This document shows positions 46,664-58,132 of a stretch of DNA of 64,000 nt, piece after piece; within the stretch, counting starts at the first letter, position 1; each line of letters starts with the position of its first letter. Origin of the DNA: Podaxis mareebaensis (taxonomy: Eukaryota; Basidiomycota; Agaricomycetes; Agaricales; Agaricaceae); assembly GCA_018524725.1 (NCBI GenBank), contig JAEUWP010000115.1:124001-188000 (forward strand). Direction: 5' to 3'. Position numbers and translations under genes: made by a program. The notes beneath the pieces are model-generated. The model had not been told where the DNA came from. It made no database searches and saw only the letters and a list, made by a program, of their open reading frames with translations.

Positions 46664-48772
46664 ATGTCTGGCTTCGGAGCGTTTGGTAATACCCAAAACA
46701 CCACGCCAGCCGCTGGCACAAGCATCTTTGGAAATACTCAACAACAACCAACCACTAGCATCTTTGGCAACACAACTCAACCGGCAAACCAACCAACAAC
46801 GTCGCTCTTCGGCAACGCCGGCACTAACCCCCAGCAAAACCAGCCAGCCCCTTCCCTCTTCGGCAACACGAACGCGACTGGCACTACAGGCGGGAGTATA
46901 TTCGGTGCCGCAAATAACCCAACACAGCCCGCCGGGACGAGTGGCACGAGTATCTTTGGAAGTACGCCTAACACGGGGGGTGGTATGTTCGGGAACACGC
47001 AGACGCAGCAGCAAACGGGCACCACGCCGAGTTTGTTTGGAAATACGACGACACAACCTTCAACGACTGGCGGAGGCATTTTTGGGAATACTCAAAACCA
47101 GCAGCAGCAGCCGGGAACTGGGACTTCGTTGTTTGGAAACACATCCGCGACGACAACACAGCCAGGCACAAGTGGAGGACTTTTCGGCAACACGGGAACG
47201 AATACGAATCAGCCAGCGACTGGCGGCGGTCTGTTTGGGAGTACGACCAATACAACACAGCCCGCCACCGGTGGAGGGTTGTTTGGGAACACGTCAAACA
47301 CCACCGCCCAGCCTGCTACCGGTGGAGGGTTGTTTGGGAACACCTCCACGAATCAACCAACGACTAGTCTTTTCGGTAATACTGCTGGCACGGCCACTCA
47401 GCCAACGACGAGTTTGTTTGGAAACACCTCCGCGACAAATACCAATCAGCAGCAGCAGCAGCAACCCTCCCTATTCGGAAACAGACCTGGTGGTATCTTT
47501 GGTTCATCGACTGCCAATACGGGAACCATTGGGTCTGGACTTTTCGGTAGCACGCAGGCCCAACAACAACCACAGCAGCAGCAGCCAAGCCTCTTCGGCA
47601 GTACGACGACTGCTCAACCCTCTCCTGGTCTATTTGGGAACACACAAGCAGGTATGGCCGGTGGGAGTGTCTTCGGCTACAGGACTCAGCAGCCAACGAC
47701 AGGTAGTTTGTTTGGAAGCACCGCGGGGACGGGGAACGCGTTGAACGCGTCTACCCTACCTTCGAGTAGCCTGCTGGGCTCACGGATGGCATTAACGCCT
47801 GCGCAACAGCAAGCCGATGCGCAGATGCAGTCACTTCAGTTGCAGCAAAAGATTGAGGCAATCTATCATGCATGGAACCCTGCCTCACCTCAATGTCGAT
47901 TCCAAGTAGGCACTACAACTTCTCTCTTACGTTCTATCACACACCAAACACTAACGTCGTTCGTTCTTGTTTATACAGTATTACTTCTACAACCTCGTCA
48001 ACCCGAACCAAGTCAGCCTCTACACACGCCCAGCCAACGCCAAAAACGACGCTCTTTGGGAAAAAGCCGTACGCGAAAACCCAGACCCAACATGCCACGT
48101 TCCCGTACTCGCAATCGGGTTCGACGACCTCCGCACACGCGTCGAAGCCCAAAACAAAAAATCAGAAGAACACCAACAACACCTCAAAGACCTCAAATCG
48201 CGACTTGAATCCCTCACAACTCAACATACCTTATCCAATTCTTCCCGGTTGGTGAAAGCAGCTGTGGCACAGACGCAGTTGACGCAGCGGTTGTTGAGGT
48301 TTGTGCAGCATTTGCATTTGTTGATTCCGAGTGTGCGGAGCTCGTCGATTAGGCCAGAGGAGGAGCAGTTGAGGAGTACGTTGGAGGAGGTGGAGGATGA
48401 GTTGAGGAGGGGGAGGATGAAAGGGAAGTTGAATGAGTTGTGGGCGCTTCTTGGGGCTGTTAATGCTGCGAAGGAACGTGCGAGGACTGGGTCAGGAGAG
48501 TGGGCAGTTGTGGATGAGGATGGATTGGCACAGCTTACCCAGGTATGCGGTTGCTTTTTTTACTACGATGATTTGACGTGCCTCATGTCTCGCCCGTGTA
48601 GATTTTATCTGAACAACAAGCAGGTTTGGCTCACCTGACCAAGATTCTCCAGAAAGCTCTCAAGGATGTCGGTATTGTCCTGGGCACGAACACGAATAGC
48701 ACGGAATCAGATTATGAAGTGGATAATCTGCTCAGTTCTACAAATACGCTCCGTGCAAGTGCTCTGCGATAG
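46664..48772 (+). CDS. NUP57: FG-repeat nucleoporin, Nup57/Nup54 family
   Basis: This is a component of the central-channel Nup62-type complex of the nuclear pore. The first half (about 370 residues) is a low-complexity FG domain with dozens of SIFGN, SLFGN and GLFGN units separated by Thr/Gln/Asn-rich linkers. After MALTPAQQQADAQMQSLQLQ comes the conserved domain: KIEAIYHAWNPASPQCRFQ, an intron starting GTAGGC, then YYFYNLVNPNQV. Coiled-coil segments follow (RTRVEAQNKKSEEHQQHLKD; LRSTLEEVEDELRRGRMKGK). A second intron precedes ILSEQQAGLAHLTKILQKAL and the end TLRASALR. Domain order and the YYFYNLV motif point to Nup54/Nup57. Start MSGFGAFGN is chosen because the FG domain begins directly there. 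Confidence 0.92.
47267..47343 (+). repeat. In-frame duplication in the FG domain
   Basis: An identical 26-bp block occurs at 47267-47292 and 47318-47343, a 51-bp period equal to 17 codons. It encodes the TGGGLFGNT unit, so the FG domain gained a unit without losing frame. Confidence 0.85.
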
Positions 48773-49628
48773 CCCGCTTAACCCTGTGCTTGGGTTCTTG
48801 AATACATACGCGCGTCGTTTTCCTGTTTTGTCCTTGTTATCTCTCGCTTCTTGTTGTACCCTTTTTATGATCCGAGACACAGGGAATACATTTGAAACAT
48901 ACCACGAGGATGTAGTGCTCAGGAGTATCTCGGAAGGCATACTACATGCCGGAATTGGCAAAATGAATGAGCTCTCGGGAATGGAAACATCGGTGGGCAT
49001 GCAACAAGAGGGGCAGGGCGATGTGATAGAAAAGAGAAGATCAGAAACAGATTGAATTATGAATCAGAACTTGCATCATGTATCGTACAAAAATTGCTTA
49101 GTCGGGAGGGATTACTTATTTATAGAGTACGCGGGGGAAGAGATTGAGACTAAGAATCAATAAAACAAGGTAAGGACGCTTCGACACGAGGCAATAATGT
49201 ATCATGTATGTAGTGTTTGGGACGGGGTTTGAGGGGAGTCGCGGTGAAGGGGAGTATAAAGATGATTGATAGAGATAAGGGATAAAGGATAAGGGATAAA
49301 GGAAAGGATTGAGGATAAAGGAAGTCAAGAGGACAAAGAGCCAAGAGAAGAACAAAGGAAGAGGCGTGGATAGAACAAGGCCAAGGACAAAAATAAAGAA
49401 AAATGTTATATGACACATCATTTATTATCATAAACAAGGCGGAAACCAGGGCACCAAAAATAACAGATCAAGCGAACGGTCATCGAACGGCCATCACATC
49501 CACACACGATCATATGCCCAGAAGAAAACGTTGCAACACCACAAACTCTGGTTGTGGGAAGGGGGAAAACGGGATCATCGAGACTTGTCAAACAGGACCA
49601 AAAAAAGAACCCAATCTGCAATCCACAA
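48773..49628. other. Intergenic region with GGATAA-type simple repeat
   Basis: This region separates the nucleoporin and CAC2 stop codons. At about 49277-49325 there is an imperfect purine-rich repeat of GGATAAA/GGGATAA units. No gene was recognised. Confidence 0.5.
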
Positions 49629-52600
49629 TCACGAATCCAGATCGCCGACACGCGTAAGCGCAACACGTCTCTTCTTCTTTGGTGGCTGTTGTTCCGTGTT
49701 GCCCGTATTTCCATTATCATGCACGTTTGAGCTATCGGCAGCATTGCCGGGTGCTTGCCGCTTGTGACCTTCCTTCGTCGAATTCCCAGTTCCAGCGGCA
49801 GAACCAGAAGTCGAAGAAGCCGCAACAGCACCTGTAGTAGAAGCAGAGGTAATAGCAGTGCTGTTGGTGGCACCCCCCGAGCCTATCTGATGACCACCGA
49901 AATACGAAGCATTGTCCCCGTCTGTACTCGCAGCAGGTGTCAATGGAGGTTCGCTCCGTTTCTTTGGTATACTCGACGTAGATGACGAAGATGAGGGTGT
50001 GAGATGTAGATGTGGGAGACCGATAGTCGATGTCGCAGGTGTACTCGTTGCGGAACTTGATACTAGGGGTACGGAATTCTGATGTGCGATGGATTGGAGT
50101 TGCAGTGCGTGTTGTTGGATATGCGATGCCGGAAGGATCTCGTCAAAGATAACGATAGTGCAATACCCGTCTCGTGAGGAGAGCAAGAGCGTTTGACCAT
50201 CTGGTGACCTGTAAATACGGTATGTCAAAAACCTGGTTCTCTATTCCGGATGGGAGGGGAGGGGGGGGGTTAGACGTACCATGTCATATCGGTGAACTCA
50301 TCATAATGCAACTTCGTCAACAAACAAACAGGTCCAGTTTGCTGAGTATCGTAAATCGCGACAGCGTCCATAGTCACGACGGCATACATCATCCTATAAG
50401 GCAATGCAAACACCGACGCGGTATTCGCAGACGGAGTCACCACACTTGAACCACTCTGAGTCTGTGCTTGAGTCTGTGATTGACTATGTCCATGCACTTG
50501 AGCCTGCGCTTGTGTCTGATGCACACTGGGCGTCGAAGGTTTCGAAGTAGCAGGTGTTGGCGGCCGCAAATCCATGGGCGACAACCCAGGTGAAGGCAAC
50601 GTCACGTTACTCCCCTCCAACTGCGCCGTCGAAAGTGCAAGACGCGGCAACGGTGAGGCAATAGAAGATGTAGCAGACCCTTGACTCTGCACAGGAGTCC
50701 GTTGAGGAGTCATCAACGACCCAGACGACTGACCAGACGTAGGCGTGTCCGAAGCATGACTGACAATGACAGTCGGCCCAGTAACATCCACATCCAACGC
50801 ACCCTCCTTGCCCTTCTCCAACGCAGCCGTCTTAGTTTCCACAGACTCCCGGTTCTCCCCATTTTCGACATTCGGTCTGAGTTCGTACAGAATCGGCGAA
50901 AACCTAACCGCAACACTCGCTTTCTTATGTCCAGGCAACTGCGCAATCGGCGGCCTCGCAAAATTCGCCCTCGAATAGATGTACACCGAAGACGTCGACG
51001 TCGACGCACTCGCACTCCCAGCAACGGCCGAAGAGGACAAAGTCTCAGTCACGACACTCGGTCTCCCCTTCCGTCCTCTTGCGGGGGTCGTCCCCCCTTC
51101 TTCCTTGGGAGCAGAACCACCCCTATGGGACAAGCTTGATGGGATTATTATAGGATCTTCAAATTGCCCCGCTGGGGTAAGTAACAAGCCACCATCAGGA
51201 CTGAATGTCAATCTCCTGAAAAAGTTGGTATAGCTCTCATCTCCGTATAGCTTGACATTCGCCCAAGCAGATGGAGGCAAGCTCCTGATCGCCGGTAAGG
51301 GTGGCATCGGCGAGGGTGACCGTCCATACCGGAAAGATGAGTGGGGAGAACCAGGGGCATTGGAGCTAGCGCTAATTGATGAACGGCGGGAAGAAGGACC
51401 CTTATCAATGACAGGTGGTGGAGGGAACATCGCGAGGGAAGGTGTACTCGCAACAGATGTCGCTGGCGTGAGTGGTGCAGCATCCTCTTTGTCGACGGCA
51501 GACTCGGCATCGCTAGCACAGGATCCGCTACGGAGCATTTTTGGACGGGTTGCATTTGCAGTGCTACCATGTGCACTTGGCGTGCGAGTGTGTCTGTTGG
51601 GCATTCTTGTATTGCGGCCGACTGCGTGGGCTTCGAATGTACCGTTCTTTGTTGAGATGCGGTATACGTGCATGGAGCGGTCACTGCTTTGGGTGGCGAT
51701 GTATTCGTTTAGGGGATCCCAGGCAACACCTTGGACGAAATGAGAATGTTCAGCGATTTCGCAGACGCATTTTCCTATGTACGTATGTGAGATTGATCGA
51801 GCTAAATGTCAACCGTGGAAATTGGACACGAACCATCGACCGAGGCAAAGACGCGTGCTGTGTTATCCGTGCTGCCGGCAATGATGTACTCTCCTGTAGG
51901 ACTCCATGCGAGATCGTAGACTTGCATAGTCGTACAACTGTCCTAGTTTTAGTTTTCATGCAGAAAAAAAATAATAGATAGACGCGCACCGGAAGGTTGT
52001 CCGTGGTTTCCAAAACTCTTTATCCATCTGCAATTCGTCCGGTGGAATATCGCTTCCATAGGCACCAGATTGCGGATTCGTAGACTGGCCCCATATAATA
52101 ATCATACCATCTACAAAAACATTGAGAACATGCGCGTCTCACGAGAATATCAAAAGAGGGGGGGGGAAGGGGGCGTTAGCACGCACCATCTCCAGCTGAA
52201 GCAATGAGCTCTCCTATTCTCCAAAATTAAAATCTCGAGCAACAGACACACAAAAGAAACACGCACCATTGGGAGAGAATCGGACGACATTGACAGCGGC
52301 AGAATGTCGGCTGAGGGTGGAGAGGTACTCTATTCGGGGAGGGCGCGGCGCGGCGGGGTTCGGGTCGTCCTTGACGAGAGACGTAGGGCGAATGTTGGGA
52401 TGTACCATCCAGACCTATTCAAGCCCATTCCCGAGTTCACAAGACAGGCAGAAATGGCGAGAAAAAAGTGTGAGACGTACGCGGACATGGTTGTCCTCAC
52501 CGCCTGTCGCCAACCGATAGGAGTGCCCCGTGAACCTGTCATCGTTCCCTGCGGGTGGACGCGCACGCTTGAAAGGTACTGGCTGAAAGTCGCAGGTTGA

Positions 52601-52648
52601 GATGGGTTTTGAGTCGTGCCATCGGATTTCGAGGGTGCGGAAGCGCAT
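49629..52648 (-). CDS. CAC2: Chromatin assembly factor 1 subunit B (CAC2), WD40 protein
   Basis: CAC2 is the p60 subunit of the CAF-1 complex that deposits H3-H4 behind replication forks. The N-terminus MRFRTLEIRWHDSKPISTCD, then FQPVPFKRARP and SYRLATGGEDNHVR, is diagnostic. WD40 repeats continue as IEYLSTLSRHSAAVNVVRFS, GEYIIAGSTDNTARVF, IAEHSHFVQGVAWDPLNEYI and ATQSSDRSMHVYRI. A long Ser/Pro/Thr- and Gln-rich insertion of roughly 250 residues follows (about 50450-51560), containing FARPPIAQLPGHKKASVAVR and further blades. The last blade, YRIYRSPDGQTLLLSSRDGY, is followed by a disordered tail ending KKKRRVALTRVGDLDS. Several short introns are used. The gene is longer than yeast CAC2 because of the low-complexity insertions, as is usual in basidiomycetes. 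Confidence 0.9.
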
Positions 52649-53908
52649 GGCTGGGTGGGAGATGGTGGTGGTGGGAGGTAGAGAGATGAAGTATGAAAAT
52701 GAAAGAATATATTTTTTGAAATTAAGTATACAACGATGAGGAGGGAGATCGTAGGAGTACGTCTACGCTCGCTCGGGTACTAGCAGGTCGCTCGTTGACG
52801 CTACAGACGATAGCAACGGACAGTCTACCCTCCACTGCCAACATAGGTAAGTGTGGCGCAATGAGTTTTATAAGGTCTTCAGCCCGTGCGAAGGCCCCCG
52901 CCCAACCCATCCCACCAATGTTTCCCTCCCATAATATCGCCCCGTCCTCCCACGAATCCACCTCACCTTCACAATCAGCACGCGACACTGCCGTCCACGA
53001 CGTGCCTCCAAGGTTGTGGAGGAGCCGTGCTGTTCGTCGGGAGAACGCTGCGGTCACCGCCGTTGGTACTGCTGAGGCCGTTGGGCCAGTGCGCCGTGCA
53101 AGGCGGGGCGGTCGCCGGGGCCAACAGTCTGTTGTGCAAAACGGCGGGAGGAATGGCGCAGTGGCGCATCAACGAGCTTATAGTCCGTTCCCACTTTGCT
53201 CCCCCCTCTGCGCCACCTTGCTGACACAATCTGATTAGCGTCATCACCTTATCATTATTACCCTCCAAGGCCTCTGGTCGTCCGTCCAGAGGTCCTCTAT
53301 AGCCGTCCCCCCATCACTGCCCGTCCTGGCGTAGTCTGTGCGTACATTCTATTATACTTGGCTTTATGTTACTGACTTTGGCTCAGGTAATCGTGAGCAA
53401 GTGGACAGATGCGTTGACCTCTTGCTCGAGCTCCTTGGGTGGGGTGTTCCGATGGAATACCTCGCCGATACAGGATTCTCCCTACCGGGAGTAATTTGGC
53501 TCTGTGCCAAACTCAGGCTACGCCTCTCGTGGGGCATAGTCATCAGGGCTCACGAGGCCCGCATTCCCTTCCACCAGAACTCGATACTCCCTCATGGCTA
53601 CGACCGTTATTACTACCCCCTCTGACATATTATGCCCCGTGTTATTGTGTTGTTGTTATATTCTCTATGCAATGTGTTGCTTTTGTACATTGTTCCCCGG
53701 GCTCTACTCCATCCCCGCATACTCTCCCCGTTGACGACCTGTAATGACTATACCAAGGGACAAAGCTTAATAATTGGGCCTAAATGGATTTCATTTCATT
53801 GATCAAAAGCGGATATGATATACGCATATGCATGTGAGAACAATATCTATTCTATTCAGATCATCAGATACAAATCATATGCCTACAACAACAATTGTCC
53901 ATCAAACT
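52649..53908. other. Intergenic region with GC-rich pocket, coding status unclear
   Basis: The interval 52795-53240 is GC-rich and open in several frames on both strands for 100-147 codons. A further plus frame at 53338-53625 ends HGYDRYYYPL. None shows a domain I recognise, and no ATG-led model with good splice sites emerged. It may hold a small gene or only the CAC2 promoter. Confidence 0.35.
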
Positions 53909-55645
53909 TCAGTCACCCGACCCAACCTCTCTCGGCCTAGTCTCCCAATAGAAAATCGGCAACCGCTGCTCAAACCACGCCTTATCCTCCAAAGACAACT
54001 CGGGTCCAATCCCAGTCACATACAGCTCCAATATACACGGTGGCCCATCACTCTCCGTCGCCTTCCTCCCAAGCGGCACCAACCCCGCATTCCTCGCCGC
54101 AATTACCTTCTTCAACTCCGCGATCGAATAGTTAATACAGTCATTCAAATAAATCTCTTGCAAATTTGAACAGTTGAACACGAATGAGGTGGCGGCCGGC
54201 GCCGTCGTCGTTTCCACCAGCGCGTTATAAGAACCATCATCACCACCACCGTCACCGCAAGACCCATACATCCGGAACGGCACTCTCCCACAACTCCTCA
54301 ACATCCTCAAAAACTCGTCATTGAACCCATTACACCCCGTAAACACCAACCTATTCCCAATCCATTCCATCACGGGCGAATTGATCCCACGTAGATCATT
54401 CACCTCTTCCAGCACCAAGTCACATGTATCCGGGATATCCCATCCTTCTGGTATCGACGATCTAATGACGTGAAACGACTCGAGGTCGTGTACAACATCA
54501 ATAGACGCACAGAATTGTCTGATCACTTCCGAGTCGAGTTCTTCGAGGTGTATATTAAGCGCTGTGACATCGACTAGGGTGGGTACGGTTTTGGTGCTCG
54601 TAAGTCGAATGTCAAGGTCTACGAGTTTGAGAAAGGTGAGTCGGGGCATACACTCCCGTCTGATGACTTGAAGTAGGTTGTATAGCGTGATTTCGTACGT
54701 CTGAGGTATACCAGCCGAGTAATGCGCCACGGTGAACTTTTCGATATGTTGCAAGACGGGAAGCCAAAAGTCATAGCCATGTCGAACAGCCAAAGACAAA
54801 TCCCGGAAATTTCGGCCATTAAGCGAGACAGCGGTCAGCGCAGGGCACTGAAATTGCATAGAGGAGTGTAGAGACTTGTGTAGCGGCACACGAACATCGG
54901 GATAATCCCTCTGGTCGTCAATCTCGCACTCCAACCGCAGATCTGTCAAAAGTGGCGCATTGACTCCAGCAAAGTCAAAAAGGAGGGAAGGTAGCGAGGT
55001 ACTCTGGAGTAGGGAGAAGCGGAGAATATGACAGCGATGCAGGTGTGGTTTGATCGCTTCAAATACTCGTTTACTTCGTGCTTGTTCCGACTTGTCGATG
55101 CCGAGAGAAGTGTTGTGGCGTCGGCGGAGGACGTAAACCTCAATTGGCAGTTTACCCGACCACTTGAGGTGGGAACGAAAATCAACGAGGGGTCCGTCGA
55201 GGAAGATGATCAGCCGCGTCCAGAATTGTGGCACACTGGCCATGATATCTCTCCACCGTCGACAGACAGCAGCCAGAGAGTAAGGGAACAGGGCATGGGA
55301 CAGTACGTCGTCCTGCCATTCCCAGACGACATGTTTCTGGCCGTTGTTGGCAGGACTGTTGCAGACAGCACATTCCTTGTGCGCTTCGTGGGAATCAACA
55401 CAGAGTGTGGCGAGATCGTCGAAGACGAAGGAGAATATGATCAGCAGAAGTTCCGTTGGGAAGGATTTTGCATGGACTGTAGCCGGTGGGGAGTCTGCGA
55501 GCGAGGGATAGGGATTTGAGAGTTTTACATGGGATATTCTACGTCTGCAGACCGAGGGATGCTGAATGTTGTGGGGGTAAGATAGGGGTCAAGCACGCAA
55601 CAAGGAACTTACACGAGAGACAAGACCGTGGCAGTGGACGGACAT
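53909..55645 (-). CDS. F-box protein with LRR-like C-terminus, gene 1
   Basis: The second exon contains an F-box-like start (FPTELLLIIFSFVFDDLATL), CVDSHEAHKECAVCNS, LAAVCRRWRDIMASVPQFWT and RLIIFLDGP. This is the usual agaricomycete F-box pattern, in which the protein recruits substrates to an SCF ubiquitin ligase. The rest has irregular leucine-rich strands (LTDLRLECEID, LTAVSLNGRNFRDLSLAV, NLQEIYLNDCINYSIAELKK), ending ETRPREVGSGD. I place the start in a short upstream exon (MSVHCHGLVS) joined across an intron starting GTGTAAG; this exon is less certain than the main one. It is an inverted, divergent paralogue of the gene at 55814. The substrate is unknown. Confidence 0.78.
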
Positions 55646-55813
55646 GCTGAGAGCTGGAAAGAAAGAAAGGACGAAGATTGTGGTGGAGAGTGGAAGAAGC
55701 GGACATATAGATGTAGATCACCGCCGGCCGCGCGGGTTGAAAATAGCAAAGACGAGTGGAAGAACGGGAGTGTGTGACTGGGAAAAGGCCGGTGGATCTT
55801 GGTATATTCGATA
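55646..55813. promoter_or_regulatory. Compact bidirectional promoter of the F-box pair
   Basis: Only 168 bp separate the inferred starts of two divergent F-box paralogues, so both transcripts must begin within it or overlap. No TATA box was seen. The width depends on the uncertain first exon of the minus-strand gene. Confidence 0.5.
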
Positions 55814-57325
55814 ATGTCCTTGGCAGCCACCGTCCACGATCTCCCCGCGGAGTTGCTCCTCGCCATCTTCCGCCTCGTATTCACCTCCAGCTACACCATA
55901 TGCTCCCCCAGAGACACAAACTGCATGACATGCCGCCGCATCGGCACGCCCCACGTCGCCTGGGGCCCAACCGAGGCCTTCCTTCAAGCCGACCCCGCCC
56001 TCTTTCCCTTTGCGCTAGCTGCCGTCCTGCCGCGCTGGCGTGCCGTCCTTGCCACCATCCCCGAGTACTGGACTAGACCCGTCTTTTTCGTCGACGATCC
56101 ACCAACAAATGCCACAGATCTCTGCGACTTTCTCCGCTACTCCCAATCACTCCCCATCGAAGTCTACATCACCCGCCGCAATTTCCCTGCTGAACACGAT
56201 CCATACGAAAGGGAACGCGTACGTACTGCGATAGAGGCCCTCAAACCACACCTCTCGCGGTGTCAGTATCTCTTCATCCGCGTGTCCAGATCCTCCTCTC
56301 TCCCGTCTCTGCGACACGATTTTGTCGGCGATGCCCCTTATCTCACACAACTCAAACTGGAGTGCGACATTGACGATGGCATCAACCCCGTCGCGCACGC
56401 ACAGCCCATCCCTACAGAACCATTCCACTGCCCCGCACTCTACACCCTCCTAATCGATGGTCCTAATTTTGGCTTCCTAGCAATAAACCACGCACGTTGG
56501 TGGGCATCCGCCTTCAACACCCTCCGATCCCTCATCATCCGCAACCTCACTTCACGTCCCATCCCCTTCGCCTCTGCCCTCTCACGTCTCAACGTCCACG
56601 CCCTCTCCGACCTCCGCATGCTCACCCTCTCCAACGTTTCCTTCGACACCACCCCCACCCCCACCTTCGAAAATACATCCATACCCCTTATCTACCCCTT
56701 CGCTCTCCAAATGCTCACTCTCGCACAAACACCCTTCCCATTCCTTTCTCACTTTTTCCGACACACGTTCCTCGGCGATCTCTATTCCATCCGCATCGAA
56801 TCTTGTACTTTCCCTTCCACCCCCGCTAACAATCCGAATGACACAACCACCTCCACAGCCACAATCCCAAACACCTTCTCTCTGACCCTTCGTAACATCA
56901 CCCACCCCTCTCACTTGATCTCTCTCATTCGTACTTGGGGCGGTCGCAGACTCAACCTGGACTCTTGTCCCGGGTTTGACGATTCCGTATTGGAGATGAT
57001 GCGTTCGCCTTTACATTCTGGTCAAGGCGCAGGAACAAGCACACAACACCAGAACGGCGCCAATAACCCCATCGCGTTTGGCTGTCCGAATTTATCCGTC
57101 TTGTACCTGACCGACTGTACAAACTTTACACCGGAAGGCATCAAGCGACTCGTCCAAGTCCGGAACCAATTCAACGGCATCGATACTGGTGCGATCATAC
57201 CTACCGGCGTGATCGAGCTTGTCACTGTCATTGGACACGGGCCAAACATAACCGAGGCCGAGAAGGGTCATTTTGACGAGCAGCAAGTTGTGAAATGGGA
57301 GGCTGATTCTACGACTAGTGCTTGA
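55814..57325 (+). CDS. F-box protein with LRR-like C-terminus, gene 2
   Basis: This is a single-exon gene of 503 residues. It starts MSLAATVHDLPAELLLAIFR, an F-box, followed by CSPRDTNCMTCRRIGTPHV, LAAVLPRWRAVLATIPEYWT and RPVFFVDDPPTNATDL. The layout matches gene 1 nearly block by block (SLPIEVYITRRNF against KLPIEVYVLRRRH; ALKPHLSRCQYL against AIKPHLHRCHIL). The C-terminal half has leucine-rich strands (LSDLRMLTLSNVSF, NLSVLYLTDCTNFTPEGIKR). An SCF substrate adaptor role is inferred from the F-box; the target is unknown. The lack of introns contrasts with most neighbours. Codon use is strongly C-ending, unlike gene 1. Confidence 0.85.
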   Translation: MSLAATVHDLPAELLLAIFRLVFTSSYTICSPRDTNCMTCRRIGTPHVAWGPTEAFLQADPALFPFALAAVLPRWRAVLATIPEYWTRPVFFVDDPPTNATDLCDFLRYSQSLPIEVYITRRNFPAEHDPYERERVRTAIEALKPHLSRCQYLFIRVSRSSSLPSLRHDFVGDAPYLTQLKLECDIDDGINPVAHAQPIPTEPFHCPALYTLLIDGPNFGFLAINHARWWASAFNTLRSLIIRNLTSRPIPFASALSRLNVHALSDLRMLTLSNVSFDTTPTPTFENTSIPLIYPFALQMLTLAQTPFPFLSHFFRHTFLGDLYSIRIESCTFPSTPANNPNDTTTSTATIPNTFSLTLRNITHPSHLISLIRTWGGRRLNLDSCPGFDDSVLEMMRSPLHSGQGAGTSTQHQNGANNPIAFGCPNLSVLYLTDCTNFTPEGIKRLVQVRNQFNGIDTGAIIPTGVIELVTVIGHGPNITEAEKGHFDEQQVVKWEADSTTSA

Positions 57326-58132
57326 TACTGTAACCTTTTTTCTCCTCGTTTATGATGGATTCTCAAAATCACACCAGCAATACATATTAGCTTTTTTTAT
57401 ATTGTAGACAAATAATCGTAACAACTGAAATACTTTCACTACGGGGCGTGAGCACGCGAAACTACTGTACTGTACACTACTTACCTATAAAATCATAACG
57501 TTTCTAACATAAGTAGAATGAGATCAATAAATATATCAGACGCGATCAAAACGCGATCGAATCAAGCAAGATCACTGAAAGGGATCTGCTACCAAAGCTG
57601 GAGGGGCAGAGGGTCCATAACGGACTAAACGGGGGGGGGAGGAGGGGAAGAGGACGGTCATAAAGACTGAAGGGTCCGAGACCAGCAAGAAGATGAAGGA
57701 ATACAGGAGGAGAGGGTCCAGCTCACAGAAAGTTGGAAAAGGCATAAGAGAGCCTCGCTCGACCGAGATCCCATCAGTTGCTATCTGGGTATCCAAGTCG
57801 GCAAGCAATAGAAAGAATGAAAAAAGAGTCCAGCTCGACCACAGAGACGGTCTAGCGCGTACAAGTACAGGTCGAGGAAAGAGAACAAAAGGCAGGGAGC
57901 ATAATTGCTGACCTCCGGAACCACCAAAGGGGTCCATCTTCGCATCAGCGGACAGTTCGTTCAACAAGCAGCGAAAACGAAACCTAGCCAGCGGGGGAGA
58001 AAGGAACAAATCAGAAGACGGAAGAATAAAAAGATAAAAAAGGAACGATAAGGGAGGGAAGAGACAGGCATAAAAGAGTCGAGAACATCACCAACATCAC
58101 CCACACACCACACCCAACACATCCGTCCGCGC
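57326..58132. other. Convergent intergenic region, no gene seen
   Basis: This holds the 3' regions of the F-box gene and the Zn2Cys6 factor. Polypurine stretches occur near 57625-57660 and 57990-58060. No gene was recognised. Confidence 0.45.
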
